Positions 18,359 to 28,737 of a DNA stretch of 64,000 nucleotides are shown here, one piece after another. The DNA lies in contig NZ_ABIC01000007.1 of the NCBI RefSeq assembly GCF_000172075.1, positions 62,001-126,000 of the forward strand, in the 5' to 3' direction. This DNA comes from Shewanella benthica KT99. Lineage in GTDB: Bacteria; Pseudomonadota; Gammaproteobacteria; Enterobacterales; Shewanellaceae. Every line of letters starts with the position of its first letter. Position 1 is the stretch's first letter. The notes below the pieces were generated by a model. It worked only from the letters and a program-made list of their open reading frames with translations. It made no database searches and was not told where the DNA came from. The translations under genes and the position numbers were made by a program.

Positions 18359-18446
18359 CACTATTCAAATTTCAGCCTGTTGCACTTATTGTATTACTCC
18401 AGCACTATTCAAATTTCAGCCTGTTGCACTTATTGTATTACTCCAG
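18359..18446. repeat. 44-bp direct tandem duplication of the IS30 right end
   Basis: The units 18359-18402 and 18403-18446 are identical and each contains the IS30 end sequence (TGTTGCACTTATTGTATTAC then TCCAG). This gives two adjacent IS30 right ends in the same orientation. Confidence 0.95.
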
Positions 18447-18447
18447 C

Positions 18448-19215
18448 ATCGCTACTTGAGCATAAAGTTCAATTTATAATGATCTTGCCGTGGGGAACAT
18501 CTGATGTTGTTTATTTTTATTGCCTCATCTCATGTATAAGATATTATTGTTAAAGTTATTTTTATTTAAAATTAATTCTCTGTGGTTGATGTGAAAGATT
18601 TAAGTGTCGTTTGTATATAGGATGCAATCTGCATTATTTTGGGGGCTTGGCTTTTTATTGATTTTATTCAAATGTTGTCATTTATATGGGAAAGAGTTTT
18701 TAATTATATATATAGTGTAAACACATGATTTTAATTATAAGCTTGCAACTTAATTAGATGTCAACTTTAATTAATTAGTTTGGCATTAATTAAAAGTCGC
18801 AATCAATTTACTCTTTTCATAGTATTTAAGTTTAAATCTTCATGTAACCAATTGAAACTTATCTTGTATTTAAGGTTGTGAATGGGCCTGCTGAACGGTT
18901 TTTTCAAAATTCAAATAAAGCTGTATGTGATTTTATTATTATTTTTTTGACTTGGCTTAATAATGGAAATAAAGGTAGCATCTGCACATTAACTTGGTGG
19001 TCAATCTTGTTTGCTGTCTTGGTTTATTTCATTGCTTTTATTTTATAGTCTTTGGACTTTAGACTTTGATGATTTATTTAGTAAATAGTAGTTATTTACT
19101 ATTTACATATTGCCAGTGATCTACTTTACTTGGTTTTGTTTTTTATAGCAGCTTCTCTGTCATCTGTTGCCGTGAATGTTATTGAGTATGTGTATTTCGT
19201 ATAAGGACGACGAGT
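18448..19215. other. Very AT-rich leader region of the glycogen cluster
   Basis: About 770 bp with long A/T runs and AATTAATT-type motifs, such as a TTAATTAATTAG palindrome near 18770. No believable open frame exists. It separates the IS cluster from malQ and must contain the glycogen operon promoter. A TTTCGTATAAGGACG stretch lies just before the malQ ATG, with AAGGACG acting as ribosome binding site. The base composition is unlike flanking genes and would suit binding by a nucleoid protein such as H-NS; that is inference only. Confidence 0.5.
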
Positions 19216-21432
19216 ATGGGGCTGGAAAAGTTACTGTATCTGCAGGGCGTCGGTGCCGAGTTTATCAATTTCAGTGGCCAGAATATCCGTATCCCTGCTC
19301 AGGACAGAGAGGGAGTATTGAGGTGCATGCTGGATAAATTAGTCGATACTCGAGGTGAAATCGATGCAGAGTATCTGCAACGGCGTATCCATGAACTCGA
19401 TGCCAAGCCATGGACCTTAGGGCTTCATGGTTTTCAGCATACCTATCTGGATGAGCCTGAGATCAGTTTGTATCTGCCCTATGGCTATCAAGATGAATTG
19501 ACGCTGAGGATCTTGAGTGAATCGGGCTGCTTATTCAGTCTTAGCGTGCTGCCGGCCGATATGCAGATAGTCGATGATTATCACATTGACAAGACTCAAT
19601 ACTTACACTATCGCTTATCCCTGCTGAAGTTAATGCCAGTCGATTCCGTAGATGCCAATGGCGATACCGATACTGTTACCGAGTTGCAAGCTGATTTTCC
19701 TGAGATGATTGAGGCAAATAATCGGCGGTTGGGTCTAGGTTATCACAGTGCCGAGTTAATCGCGGGGACACACAGGTATTCGGGAATCGTCATGATGGCC
19801 CCAAGACAAGCATTTAGACTCTCAGATATAAATTCAGCTAAAGATTCAAATGAAAATAATGTCTCGAAGACTCAGCCTCGCCCTTGGGGGCTCAGTATTC
19901 AACTCTATTCGCTGCGTTGTGACAGCCAGTGGGGCATCGGAGATTTTGGCAATTTAACTGATATTATTGACTTGGTGGCCGCGCATGGGGGAGATTTTAT
20001 TCAGCTGAATCCGCTGCATGCCTTAGGTATAGCAGAGCCTGAACAGGTGAGCCCCTATAGTCCCAGTGACAGACGCAGAATAAATCCCCTCTATATTCAT
20101 ATCCAAGGTGTGCCTGAGTATACCCAAGTAAAATATAAGTTGCAGTCAGATGAATTTGAGAGTCTGAGGCGCGCAATCAATATCGATAACTGGCTGGATT
20201 ACCCCCAGTTGACCCAGCTTAAATATCGCGCTTTTGTTCATTTGTATCAAGAGTTTAATCAGTCAAACTCTAAAGAAACATCGGTTAGGAGGCAAGCATT
20301 CGATGATTTTGTGCATAGAGAAGGGCAAGCACTGACTCAATTTGTCGAGGTTGCATCGGCTAAAGCTAGGGATGACTTACCCAAGGACCTCAACTTTTAT
20401 CGATTTTTACAGTTTGTTGCCGAAGAGCAAGTCTGTGCCTGTCAGGCATATGCCAAGCAAGCCGGGATGTCGTTAGGCTTGATACGAGATCTCGCTGTGG
20501 GTGCTAACCCGGAAGGAGTCGAAGTTAGGCAAAACCCGTCGCAATTTTGCCTCAGTGCCAGTATCGGAGCACCAGCGGATCCATTCGCGCCTCAGGGACA
20601 AAATTGGGGCCTGTCTCCCTTAGACCCACTGTCAATAAAGAAAGATGATTTTCAATATGTCACATCCATATTTCGGGCAAATATGCGTCACTGTGGCGCA
20701 TTGAGAATCGATCATGTGATGTCCTTACTGAGAATGTGGTGGTGCCCCTTGGATGAAAATAACGGTCAGGGAGCCTATGTGTATTACCCCGTCGACAGTC
20801 TTTTCGCCATCCTATGCCTGGAAAGCTGGCGAGCCAGGTGCTGCATCATAGGAGAAGATCTCGGCTTGGTTCCCCCCGAGATGGATCTGCGTCTGCGAAA
20901 CGCGGGAATTTATTCCAATCAGCTGTTCTATTTTTGTAAGCACAGCACAGGTTTCATGAGTCCTGATGAACATAAACAAGACAGTTTAATGATGCTGGCC
21001 AATCACGATGTGCCTAACTTAGCCGCGTGGTGGTCTACCAGCGATCTGCATTTGAGACGTCAGCTCGAGCTTATCGATAATGATGAAGCCTTGGGGGATG
21101 CCCTGAACGGCCGCGAGCTTGAGAAACAGCAGCTGCTTAGCCTGCTGATGGGTGTTGGTTGTATCGATAAATCTGTCACGGTCGACAGTCTGGAGTATGA
21201 GGCGTTACTTGAGGCCTGGGTCAGTGCCTCAGCCCTGAGCTGTTCGGCCTTATTTAGCGTGCAGCTCAGCGATCTCATTGGCGACATACACAGTGTGAAT
21301 ATTCCCGGGACCTGGCATGAGTATCCCAATTGGCAGCGACGCTTGCCTATGAGTTTCTCAGCTATAAAAGAATCTCCCAAGGTGAAGCTTCTGCTGGAGC
21401 GGATAAGGGCGACGAGAAACTCTGAATACTAA
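19216..21432 (+). CDS. malQ: 4-alpha-glucanotransferase (amylomaltase)
   Basis: A GH77 enzyme (738 aa) that moves alpha-1,4-glucan segments between maltodextrins, recycling short chains from glycogen breakdown. An N-terminal extension of about 200 residues precedes the catalytic domain, as in the enterobacterial-type MalQ. Family motifs are WGLSIQLYSLR, GDFGNLTDIIDLV, SPYSPSDRRRINPLYI and GAPADPFAPQGQNWGLSP. The nucleophile lies in LRIDHVMSLLRMWW (Asp499), the acid/base in IIGEDLGLVP (Glu547), and the third carboxylate in ANHDVPNLAAWW (Asp598). It is first in a six-gene run, 113 bp ahead of glgB. All catalytic residues are present. Confidence 0.95.
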   Translation: MGLEKLLYLQGVGAEFINFSGQNIRIPAQDREGVLRCMLDKLVDTRGEIDAEYLQRRIHELDAKPWTLGLHGFQHTYLDEPEISLYLPYGYQDELTLRILSESGCLFSLSVLPADMQIVDDYHIDKTQYLHYRLSLLKLMPVDSVDANGDTDTVTELQADFPEMIEANNRRLGLGYHSAELIAGTHRYSGIVMMAPRQAFRLSDINSAKDSNENNVSKTQPRPWGLSIQLYSLRCDSQWGIGDFGNLTDIIDLVAAHGGDFIQLNPLHALGIAEPEQVSPYSPSDRRRINPLYIHIQGVPEYTQVKYKLQSDEFESLRRAINIDNWLDYPQLTQLKYRAFVHLYQEFNQSNSKETSVRRQAFDDFVHREGQALTQFVEVASAKARDDLPKDLNFYRFLQFVAEEQVCACQAYAKQAGMSLGLIRDLAVGANPEGVEVRQNPSQFCLSASIGAPADPFAPQGQNWGLSPLDPLSIKKDDFQYVTSIFRANMRHCGALRIDHVMSLLRMWWCPLDENNGQGAYVYYPVDSLFAILCLESWRARCCIIGEDLGLVPPEMDLRLRNAGIYSNQLFYFCKHSTGFMSPDEHKQDSLMMLANHDVPNLAAWWSTSDLHLRRQLELIDNDEALGDALNGRELEKQQLLSLLMGVGCIDKSVTVDSLEYEALLEAWVSASALSCSALFSVQLSDLIGDIHSVNIPGTWHEYPNWQRRLPMSFSAIKESPKVKLLLERIRATRNSEY

Positions 21433-21545
21433 AGTTTAATTGCTGATGTTTGAATGCGCTCAGTCTGAGCGGTTATGCATCTTGATCAGCTTATAAGAGG
21501 TTACAGCAGGTTAGCCTGAGAATTTTTAACTTTAATGGAAGATAA

Positions 21546-23921
21546 ATGATGACTCAAAATGCCCCTCACTTTCATCACGGCGCCGATATTGCGCTGCTTA
21601 ATGGTGAATATTGCGATGTGTTTTCTCTGTTAGGCATGCATTTACAGGAAAACCCGAGCGATACGTCGACAAAAAATACCAAAGGGAAACAAGTCGAAGC
21701 GAAAGTTAAAGTCGTTCAGGCTAAGAAACACTTGCTGGTGCGCTGCTTATTACCCGGAGCTCTAAGCGTAGAGGTGCTCAACCTTAAGGATGGACGTAAG
21801 CTTGCCAGCCTGGAACGGGTCAATGAAACCGGTCTGTTTGCCGGGGTGATAGGGCGAAGGGTGAAACCTTTCCTGTATAAGTTGCGGGTTGAATATCCCT
21901 TGAGCATAGAAGAGATCATCGACCCCTATCAGTTTCCAAGCTTGTTAAACCAAGACGATGTTTACCTGTTTGCTGAGGGACGCTTAGAGCAGGCTTATCA
22001 TCTGTTAGGGGCTAATTGGCGACAGAGTCAGGGAGTCGAGGGGGTCAATTTCTGTGTGTGGGCCCCCAATGCCAGGCGCGTGTCTGTGGTGGGAGATTTT
22101 AACCATTGGGACGGGACCCGGCATGTGATGCGCCAACACTTGGCCAATGGCCTTTGGGAGATATTTATTCCCGATGTTAATGAGCAAGCACATTATAAGT
22201 TTGAGCTGATATCTGAGCATGGCGAGCGCATAGAGAAATCGGACCCCTATGCTAAGGCCATGCAAGCCGCGCCGGGAAATGCCTCCTTGGTCCCTCGTAA
22301 GCAAGATTTTAACTGGCAAGATAAAGAGTGGCTAGCGTATCGTAAAGCTCAGCAATGGCACCACCAGCCAATCTCCACCTATGAGGTTCATCTCGCTTCA
22401 TGGCGACGTAAGGGGGATGAGGGCGAGCTTTTTCTGAATTATCAAGATCTCATCGAGCAGCTCATTCCTTATGTCAAAGAGATGGGGTTTACCCATCTGC
22501 AGCTGATGCCCATCAGTGAATATCCCTTCGATGGCTCTTGGGGCTATCAGCCTGTGGGCTTGTACGCGCCTAGCCATAGATTCGGCGATGTTGCAGGTTT
22601 AAAAGCATTTGTCGATGCCTGTCATCAGGCGGGATTGGCCGTGGTACTCGACTGGGTGGCGGCACACTTTCCCAAAGATCCCCATGGTCTAATCCAGTTT
22701 GATGGCACTAGCTTATATGAGCATCAAGATCCTAGACGGGGGGAGCATCCTGACTGGGATACCTTGATCTATAATTACGGTCGCGGCGAAGTGCAAAGCT
22801 ACCTGCTGAGTAATGCCTGCTATTGGCTCGATGAGTTTCATTTCGATGGCCTGCGTATCGATGCCGTTTCCTCCATGTTATACCTAGATTACAGCCGCGA
22901 GCCGGGGCAGTGGCTCCCCAATGCTGAGGGGGGGCGGGAAAACCTGCAGGCCATTAGCTTCCTGCAGAGTCTTAACCAGCGTTTATACCAGGCATTTCCG
23001 GGGATCGTCATGATCGCCGAAGAGTCTACTGCCTGGCCTGGAGTGACAAAGAGAGTCGACGAATCGGGCTTAGGTTTTGGCTTCAAGTGGAACATGGGCT
23101 GGATGAACGATAGCCTACGCTATCTGGGCCGAGATCCAATCCACAGGAGTCATCATCACAGCGAGCTGACCTTTAGTTTGATGTACTGTTTCAGCGAGCA
23201 ATTTATCTTGTCCTTGAGCCACGATGAGGTGGTTCACGGCAAGGGGTCATTGCTACATAAAGTGCCAGGTGATGACTGGCAGAAGTTTGCCAGCCTACGG
23301 GCATATTTCGGCTTCATGTGGGGGCACCCGGGTAAGAAACTCCTATTTATGGGCAATGAGTTTGGCCAAAGAGACGAGTGGAGTCATGAGCGCAGTTTAG
23401 ATTGGCATCTGCTGCAGTATGCTCCTCACCGAGGGCTGCAGACCTGGGTGAAAGATCTTAATCACCTGTACCTAAGTCAGCCCTCTCTTTACTGCCAAGA
23501 TACCCGGGCAGATAAATTTCAATGGCTCGATTGCGATAATCATCAGGCTAGCGTGTTTAGCTTTATCCGTTATGACGAGTCTGCAGACGAACACTTGATA
23601 TTTATCGTCAATATGACACCTCAAGTTCATCATGGTTTTCGCATAGGCTTGCCTCTGGGCTGCGAGTACCGAGAGCTGCTTAACAGTGATAGTGAGCTTT
23701 ATGGTGGCAGTGGAGTGGGGAATGCCGGGGTGATATTGGCCGAGGAGTTGCCTTATCAGAACATGCCTCACAGCAGTCTTATTACAGTGCCGTCTCTGGG
23801 GTGTTTAGTCTTATCGCCATCTCATTTAACCCGTCACTCAGTCATAGATTCAGCCACTAACTTAACCACTAACTTAACCAGAGGGTTAGAGCAGACTGGT
23901 GAGTCAGATGAAGCTCACTAA
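21546..23921 (+). CDS. glgB: 1,4-alpha-glucan branching enzyme
   Basis: A GH13 branching enzyme (791 aa) introducing alpha-1,6 branches into nascent glycogen. It has an extra N-terminal beta-sandwich (about residues 30-125), then a CBM48-like module ([20 protein letters not shown]), and the (beta/alpha)8 domain from about residue 270. Catalytic residues are Asp439 in [12 protein letters not shown], Glu492 in MIAEEST and Asp560 in [12 protein letters not shown]. The C-terminal domain ends in a longer, low-complexity tail with repeated TNLT, so the protein exceeds the roughly 730 residues of the E. coli enzyme. Its 3' end overlaps glgX by 23 or 14 nt depending on the glgX start. Confidence 0.96.
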   Translation: MMTQNAPHFHHGADIALLNGEYCDVFSLLGMHLQENPSDTSTKNTKGKQVEAKVKVVQAKKHLLVRCLLPGALSVEVLNLKDGRKLASLERVNETGLFAGVIGRRVKPFLYKLRVEYPLSIEEIIDPYQFPSLLNQDDVYLFAEGRLEQAYHLLGANWRQSQGVEGVNFCVWAPNARRVSVVGDFNHWDGTRHVMRQHLANGLWEIFIPDVNEQAHYKFELISEHGERIEKSDPYAKAMQAAPGNASLVPRKQDFNWQDKEWLAYRKAQQWHHQPISTYEVHLASWRRKGDEGELFLNYQDLIEQLIPYVKEMGFTHLQLMPISEYPFDGSWGYQPVGLYAPSHRFGDVAGLKAFVDACHQAGLAVVLDWVAAHFPKDPHGLIQFDGTSLYEHQDPRRGEHPDWDTLIYNYGRGEVQSYLLSNACYWLDEFHFDGLRIDAVSSMLYLDYSREPGQWLPNAEGGRENLQAISFLQSLNQRLYQAFPGIVMIAEESTAWPGVTKRVDESGLGFGFKWNMGWMNDSLRYLGRDPIHRSHHHSELTFSLMYCFSEQFILSLSHDEVVHGKGSLLHKVPGDDWQKFASLRAYFGFMWGHPGKKLLFMGNEFGQRDEWSHERSLDWHLLQYAPHRGLQTWVKDLNHLYLSQPSLYCQDTRADKFQWLDCDNHQASVFSFIRYDESADEHLIFIVNMTPQVHHGFRIGLPLGCEYRELLNSDSELYGGSGVGNAGVILAEELPYQNMPHSSLITVPSLGCLVLSPSHLTRHSVIDSATNLTTNLTRGLEQTGESDEAH

Positions 23922-26046
23922 CGGTAAGCCTTATCCATTAGGGGCGAGTGTCGATGATTGTGGCGTCAACTTTGCCCTGTTTTCGGCCCATGGGACTCGG
24001 GTCACTCTGTGTATCTTCGATGAACATGGTCATGACGAGATAGGGCGGTTTATTTTGCCGGGAAAGTCGCAACATATCTGGCATGGGTATCTTCAAGGGG
24101 CGAGAGAGGGTCTGCTATATGGATATCGCGTCGACGGCTTGTTTCAACCGCTATCAGGGCACAGGTTCAATGCCAATAAGCTCCTGCTCGATCCCTATGC
24201 AAAGCAGTTAGTGGGTGAGTGCCGTGATAACCCATGTCATTACAGTTATATACTCGAAGATAGCGAGCAAGACCTCTCCTTCGACACGACAGACAATGCG
24301 GCCAGTATGCCTAAGTGTCGAGTGGTAGATTATCACCAGCTTGGCCCCGTGATCCCGGTGAAAAAAAATGATAATCAGGAGGATGTGTCACTTTCTCGGA
24401 GGCGCAGCATCATCTATGAACTGCACGTTAAGGGATTTACTCAGCTGCATCCGGATATTGTCAAACACCAAAGAGGCACCTTCGCCGGACTCGCCAGTCC
24501 TGAGTCGATAAGCTATCTCATCAACTTAGGCATCACCTGTGTCGAGCTTATGCCAGTGCAGAGTTTCTTCGATGAGCCTTTCCTGCAACACAAGCAACTG
24601 AGTAACTATTGGGGCTATAACAGCATAGGTTTTTTTGCCCCGCACCAGGGCTATTTGAGTGGTGATGATGTGTTTGAATTTCGTCATATGGTGACTAAAT
24701 TTCATAAGGCGGGCATCGAAGTGATCTTAGATGTGGTCTATAACCACACCGCCGAGGGCAATCGGCTCGGTCCGACCTACAGTTTCAGGGGCATAGATAA
24801 CCTAAGTTATTACCGTTTGAGTCCCAGTGAACCTAGGTATTACATCAATGATACCGGTTGCGGTAACACGCTCAATATTACCCACCCTAATGTACTGCAA
24901 TTGGTGATGGACTCGCTGCGTTATTGGGTGGAAGTGATGGGCGTCGATGGTTTTCGTTTCGATTTAGCCACTTGTATGGGCCGTGAAACCCATGGCTTCG
25001 ATACTGGTTCCGGCTTCTTCGATGCCTTAGCTCAAGACCCTGTGCTGAGCCAGACCCGTTTGATAGCTGAGCCTTGGGACATAGGTCCGGGTGGCTATCA
25101 GTTGGGACAATTCCCCATGGGCTGGAGTGAATGGAATGACAGATACCGCGATACCATTCGCCGTTTCTGGCGTGGGGATGCCGGGATCTTGCCCGAATTT
25201 GCCAGACGTTTTCACGGTTCCAGTGATCTATTTGAACATTCTGGTCGGCCGCCGGCCGCCAGTATTAACTTTGTCACCAGCCACGATGGCTTCTCCTTGA
25301 TGGATCTTGTCAGTTACAGCCTGAGACACAACCAGGCAAATGGTGAAGACAACCGCGATGGGCATCAGGAAAATTTCAGCCATAACTATGGTGTCGAAGG
25401 CGTCACGGACGACCCTGATATTAATGGTCTAAGAGCAAGGCAGTGCCGCAATATACTCACGACTCTGTTTTTGTCCCAAGGCGTGCCCATGTTGCTGGCT
25501 GGGGATGAAGTCGGTCACTCCCAGTCAGGCAATAATAACGCCTATTGCCAAGACAGTCCGCTGAGCTGGCGGGAGTGGCAACAAGATATCGGCAGTAATG
25601 CACTGCTGCAGTTTACCCGAAAATTAATTCACCTCAGAAAACGTTTTCCTTTGCTTTGCCATCATCAATACATACATGAGGGCGCCAATGTGGATGCACC
25701 CGGACTCGATTGGTTTTGTCGTCAAGGTGGAGTGATGACCAAGGCACTGTGGAGTGAGACCCAGACTCGCAGTCTGAGTCTGGTGATAACTGGTGAGCTT
25801 GAGGCGCAAAATGGCTGTCGACAGGCACTCCTCTTGATGCTTAACACAGACGAGAAAAGTTTGGATTTTTGTTTGCCTGAGCTTGATAACCTGTCTCCCT
25901 GGCGCTGTCTGTTACACACTCAAGATAGTGAATTAAACCCTGAGTATGTTTCACTTTCTACCAATTTAAATCCGATATATCACCTGCAAGACCGAAGCTT
26001 GATGCTGTTTTATGCCGAATTTAAGGAGCCTGTTCATGAGTGTTAG
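23899..26046 (+). CDS. glgX: Glycogen debranching enzyme
   Basis: A GH13 isoamylase-type enzyme (715 aa) that hydrolyses alpha-1,6 branches left after phosphorylase action. The N-terminal CBM48-like domain ([20 protein letters not shown]) is followed by the catalytic barrel. Motifs are [13 protein letters not shown], the nucleophile in [13 protein letters not shown] (Asp355), the acid/base in [16 protein letters not shown] (Glu391) and [14 protein letters not shown] (Asp463). The start is either GTG 23899 or ATG 23908; both lie inside the end of glgB, giving translational coupling. Its own 3' end overlaps glgP. Confidence 0.95.
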   Translation: MSQMKLTNGKPYPLGASVDDCGVNFALFSAHGTRVTLCIFDEHGHDEIGRFILPGKSQHIWHGYLQGAREGLLYGYRVDGLFQPLSGHRFNANKLLLDPYAKQLVGECRDNPCHYSYILEDSEQDLSFDTTDNAASMPKCRVVDYHQLGPVIPVKKNDNQEDVSLSRRRSIIYELHVKGFTQLHPDIVKHQRGTFAGLASPESISYLINLGITCVELMPVQSFFDEPFLQHKQLSNYWGYNSIGFFAPHQGYLSGDDVFEFRHMVTKFHKAGIEVILDVVYNHTAEGNRLGPTYSFRGIDNLSYYRLSPSEPRYYINDTGCGNTLNITHPNVLQLVMDSLRYWVEVMGVDGFRFDLATCMGRETHGFDTGSGFFDALAQDPVLSQTRLIAEPWDIGPGGYQLGQFPMGWSEWNDRYRDTIRRFWRGDAGILPEFARRFHGSSDLFEHSGRPPAASINFVTSHDGFSLMDLVSYSLRHNQANGEDNRDGHQENFSHNYGVEGVTDDPDINGLRARQCRNILTTLFLSQGVPMLLAGDEVGHSQSGNNNAYCQDSPLSWREWQQDIGSNALLQFTRKLIHLRKRFPLLCHHQYIHEGANVDAPGLDWFCRQGGVMTKALWSETQTRSLSLVITGELEAQNGCRQALLLMLNTDEKSLDFCLPELDNLSPWRCLLHTQDSELNPEYVSLSTNLNPIYHLQDRSLMLFYAEFKEPVHEC

Positions 26047-28552
26047 CCCCCCTAAGTGCCAAGAACTATCCCAAGCTAAGCCAGCGGATAAACCACTTAA
26101 GGATGACGTTAAAAAACTCCAGCAAGATTGCGAACCCTGCAATTCATTGTCGGCTTCCTTGAATCGTTATATGAATAATGGCCTGGGTCAGGAGGAGTAC
26201 GCTCAGCACGATCTGTTTCATGCCCTAGCAAGTAGCGTGAAAGAGCTGATGCTGGATAACTGGCGACAGACCCGAGCTAAAGACAGCCAATATCAGACTA
26301 AGCAAGTCGCCTACCTGTCTCTGGAGTTCTTGATGGGACGAGCATTAGGCAATGCCTTGTTGAATCTGCAATTGACCGATGAGAGCCGTGAAGCCCTGAG
26401 TCAGTATGCTGTCGACTTAGAGTCTCTGGAGAGTTTAGAGCATGATGCCGGTCTTGGGAATGGAGGCTTAGGTCGGCTCGCCGCCTGTTTTCTCGATAGT
26501 TGTGCCAGCTTAGACATAGCGGTTACTGGCTATGGGATCCGTTACGAATACGGCATGTTTGCCCAGAGAATTGTCGATGGCTATCAGATAGAGGGTCCCG
26601 ATCGTTGGCTTAAAGATGGTAACCCTTGGGAAGTCAGGGTGCCCAATCATAATGTCACAGTGCCCTTCTTTGGCCATACAGAAAGTTATATCGATAAATT
26701 GGGCCGACGGCATGTCACTTGGGTGGATACTCAAGATGTGCAGGCGGTAGCCTATGATATGCCGATACCTGGTTATCGCAATAGCCGCATCAATACCTTG
26801 AGGTTGTGGAAGTCTGAAGCCACAGATGATTTTGATTTAGCCGAGTTTAATCAGGGAGATTATACCGAAGCGGTTGCCAGAAAAAACCTGGCAGAACAGA
26901 TCACTATGGTGCTCTATCCCAACGATGCCAGCGAGAACGGCAAGGAGCTTAGGCTAAGGCAGCAGTACTTCTTATCCTCGGCGAGTCTGCAAGATCTGCT
27001 TAATAACTGGATAAAGAAAAATGGCATCGACTTTAGTGACTTCGCTAAAGCCAATGTGATGCAGCTCAATGACACGCACCCTAGTGTGGCCGTCCCTGAG
27101 TTGATGCGTTTGCTGGTGGACAATTATGCGCTGGAATGGGAGCAGGCTTGGGACATTACCACCAATATCATGGCTTATACCAATCATACCTTGTTACCCG
27201 AAGCGCTAGAGCGCTGGCCCGTGCGCATGTTCGAGCAGATGCTCCCCAGAATCTTAGAGATCATCTACGAGATCAATGCGCGATATCTGGATGATGTGGC
27301 TCACCACTGGCCCGGAGATGCTGACATGCTGGCCAAGATGTCGATCATCGAAGAGGGTTGCGAGCCCCACGTGCGCATGGCCTATCTGGCCATCGTTGCC
27401 AGCTTCTCGGTCAATGGGGTCGCCGGCTTGCATACTCAGCTACTGACATCGGGTCTGTTTAAACATTTCTATGAGCTTTGGCCGGAAAAGTTTAATAACA
27501 AGACCAATGGTGTGACGCCGAGACGTTGGTTGGCACACTGTAACCCCAGATTGGCCGCTTTACTGACAAAACGTTTGGGGTGCCAATGGGTCGGAGATCT
27601 ACAACACTTACAGGCCCTGAGTGCTTTCACCGAAGACAAGGCACTGATTGATGAGTGGCGTGAGGTGAAACTGGCCAATAAGCGTGAGCTCAGTTTGATG
27701 ATTGCTAAAGAGTGTGGCGTCGAATTTGAGCCTGAAATGATGTTCGATGTACAGGTTAAGCGCATTCATGAATATAAGCGTCAGCTGCTCAACATACTGC
27801 ATGTTATTCACCTTTATCATGAGATCTTAACGGCCATTAGTGATAACCGCTTAGATAAGCTAGTGCCCAGATGTGTCTTGATCGGTGGCAAGGCCGCGCC
27901 TGGGTATGCCATGGCTAAGCTGTTGATCAAGCTCGCCAATAATGTCGCTCACATGGTCAATTCCGATCCTCAAATTACACCCTATCTCAGGTTTGCCTTC
28001 TTGCCTAACTACAACGTCAGCGCCATGGAAAAGATCTGTCCGGCAACGGACTTGTCTCAACAAATCTCCACCGCAGGCAAAGAAGCGTCGGGCACGGGTA
28101 ACATGAAATTTATGATGAATGGTGCGCTGACTATCGGCACCTTAGACGGTGCCAATATTGAGATGCTCGAAGAGGTGGGTGAGGACAACTTCTTCCTGTT
28201 TGGCTTAAATGCCAGTCAAGTTCATTCACTGCAAGATAATTACCAGCCAGAGCATTTTATTAACCAGTCTCCAGCACTAAAACAAGTGATGAAATTGCTG
28301 CAGAGTGGTCACTTTAATCTACTGGAACCCGGTATTTTCGACCCTGTGATAGAAAGCATCAAGTCGCCAACGGATCCTTGGATGACGGCGGCAGATTTTG
28401 AATCATATCGACAAGCTCAGCAGCGAGCCGCGAGCGCCTATCAAGACCCTGATAGTTGGACCCAAATGAGTATACGCAACACTGCATGCAGTGGGCGTTT
28501 CTCGAGTGATGTCACCATTGCCGCTTACCGGGATGAAATATGGAAAGCTTAA
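26036..28552 (+). CDS. glgP: Glycogen phosphorylase
   Basis: A GT35, PLP-dependent phosphorylase (838 aa from this start) releasing glucose-1-phosphate from glycogen ends. I choose ATG 26036 because AAGGAG sits 9 nt before it and it overlaps the glgX stop by 11 nt; an ATG at 26012 is possible but lacks such a site. Family motifs include LSLEFLMGRALGNALLNL, HDAGLGNGGLGRLAACFLDS, GYGIRYEYGMF, QLNDTHP, NGVTPRRWL, KRIHEYKRQLLN and the PLP-lysine block GTGNMKFMMNGALTIGTLDG (Lys691). The N-terminus is about 30 residues longer than usual and Lys/Pro-rich. Confidence 0.96.
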   Translation: MSVSPPKCQELSQAKPADKPLKDDVKKLQQDCEPCNSLSASLNRYMNNGLGQEEYAQHDLFHALASSVKELMLDNWRQTRAKDSQYQTKQVAYLSLEFLMGRALGNALLNLQLTDESREALSQYAVDLESLESLEHDAGLGNGGLGRLAACFLDSCASLDIAVTGYGIRYEYGMFAQRIVDGYQIEGPDRWLKDGNPWEVRVPNHNVTVPFFGHTESYIDKLGRRHVTWVDTQDVQAVAYDMPIPGYRNSRINTLRLWKSEATDDFDLAEFNQGDYTEAVARKNLAEQITMVLYPNDASENGKELRLRQQYFLSSASLQDLLNNWIKKNGIDFSDFAKANVMQLNDTHPSVAVPELMRLLVDNYALEWEQAWDITTNIMAYTNHTLLPEALERWPVRMFEQMLPRILEIIYEINARYLDDVAHHWPGDADMLAKMSIIEEGCEPHVRMAYLAIVASFSVNGVAGLHTQLLTSGLFKHFYELWPEKFNNKTNGVTPRRWLAHCNPRLAALLTKRLGCQWVGDLQHLQALSAFTEDKALIDEWREVKLANKRELSLMIAKECGVEFEPEMMFDVQVKRIHEYKRQLLNILHVIHLYHEILTAISDNRLDKLVPRCVLIGGKAAPGYAMAKLLIKLANNVAHMVNSDPQITPYLRFAFLPNYNVSAMEKICPATDLSQQISTAGKEASGTGNMKFMMNGALTIGTLDGANIEMLEEVGEDNFFLFGLNASQVHSLQDNYQPEHFINQSPALKQVMKLLQSGHFNLLEPGIFDPVIESIKSPTDPWMTAADFESYRQAQQRAASAYQDPDSWTQMSIRNTACSGRFSSDVTIAAYRDEIWKA

Positions 28553-28737
28553 TTATTAACAGTCAATTCAGCCGTTTTTCCAGAGCTGTGCGAACCACAT
28601 CTTCAAGTTGCCGGGACCCAATATGGAGGGCTTAATCATGCAGTACCTTAAAGTCGTAATCATTAATTCAATACAGCAAACGTTGAACGGTGAAAGCCAA
28701 TTAACCCTAAGCAATGAATCTCAAGGAGTGAGTACAG

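Larger units (their letters stand above)
14941..18447 (-). mobile_element. IS30-family element interrupted by IS66-type insertions
   Basis: The two outer ends are related inverted repeats. The left end, GCTGGATTCAAGTAATAAGT then GCAACA (14941-14966), resembles the right end read in reverse, whose core AATAAGTGCAACA is identical. A split IS30 transposase gene lies between. The gene is divided at 15817/18188 by a 2370-bp block of IS66-type DNA. The right end is present twice as a 44-bp direct repeat. I could not establish a target duplication for the IS30 element itself. Confidence 0.8.

Noticed and set aside
14290..18447. The insertion-sequence cluster considered as a composite transposon or genomic island
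   Set aside because: No cargo genes lie between the elements; all frames inside are transposase pieces.
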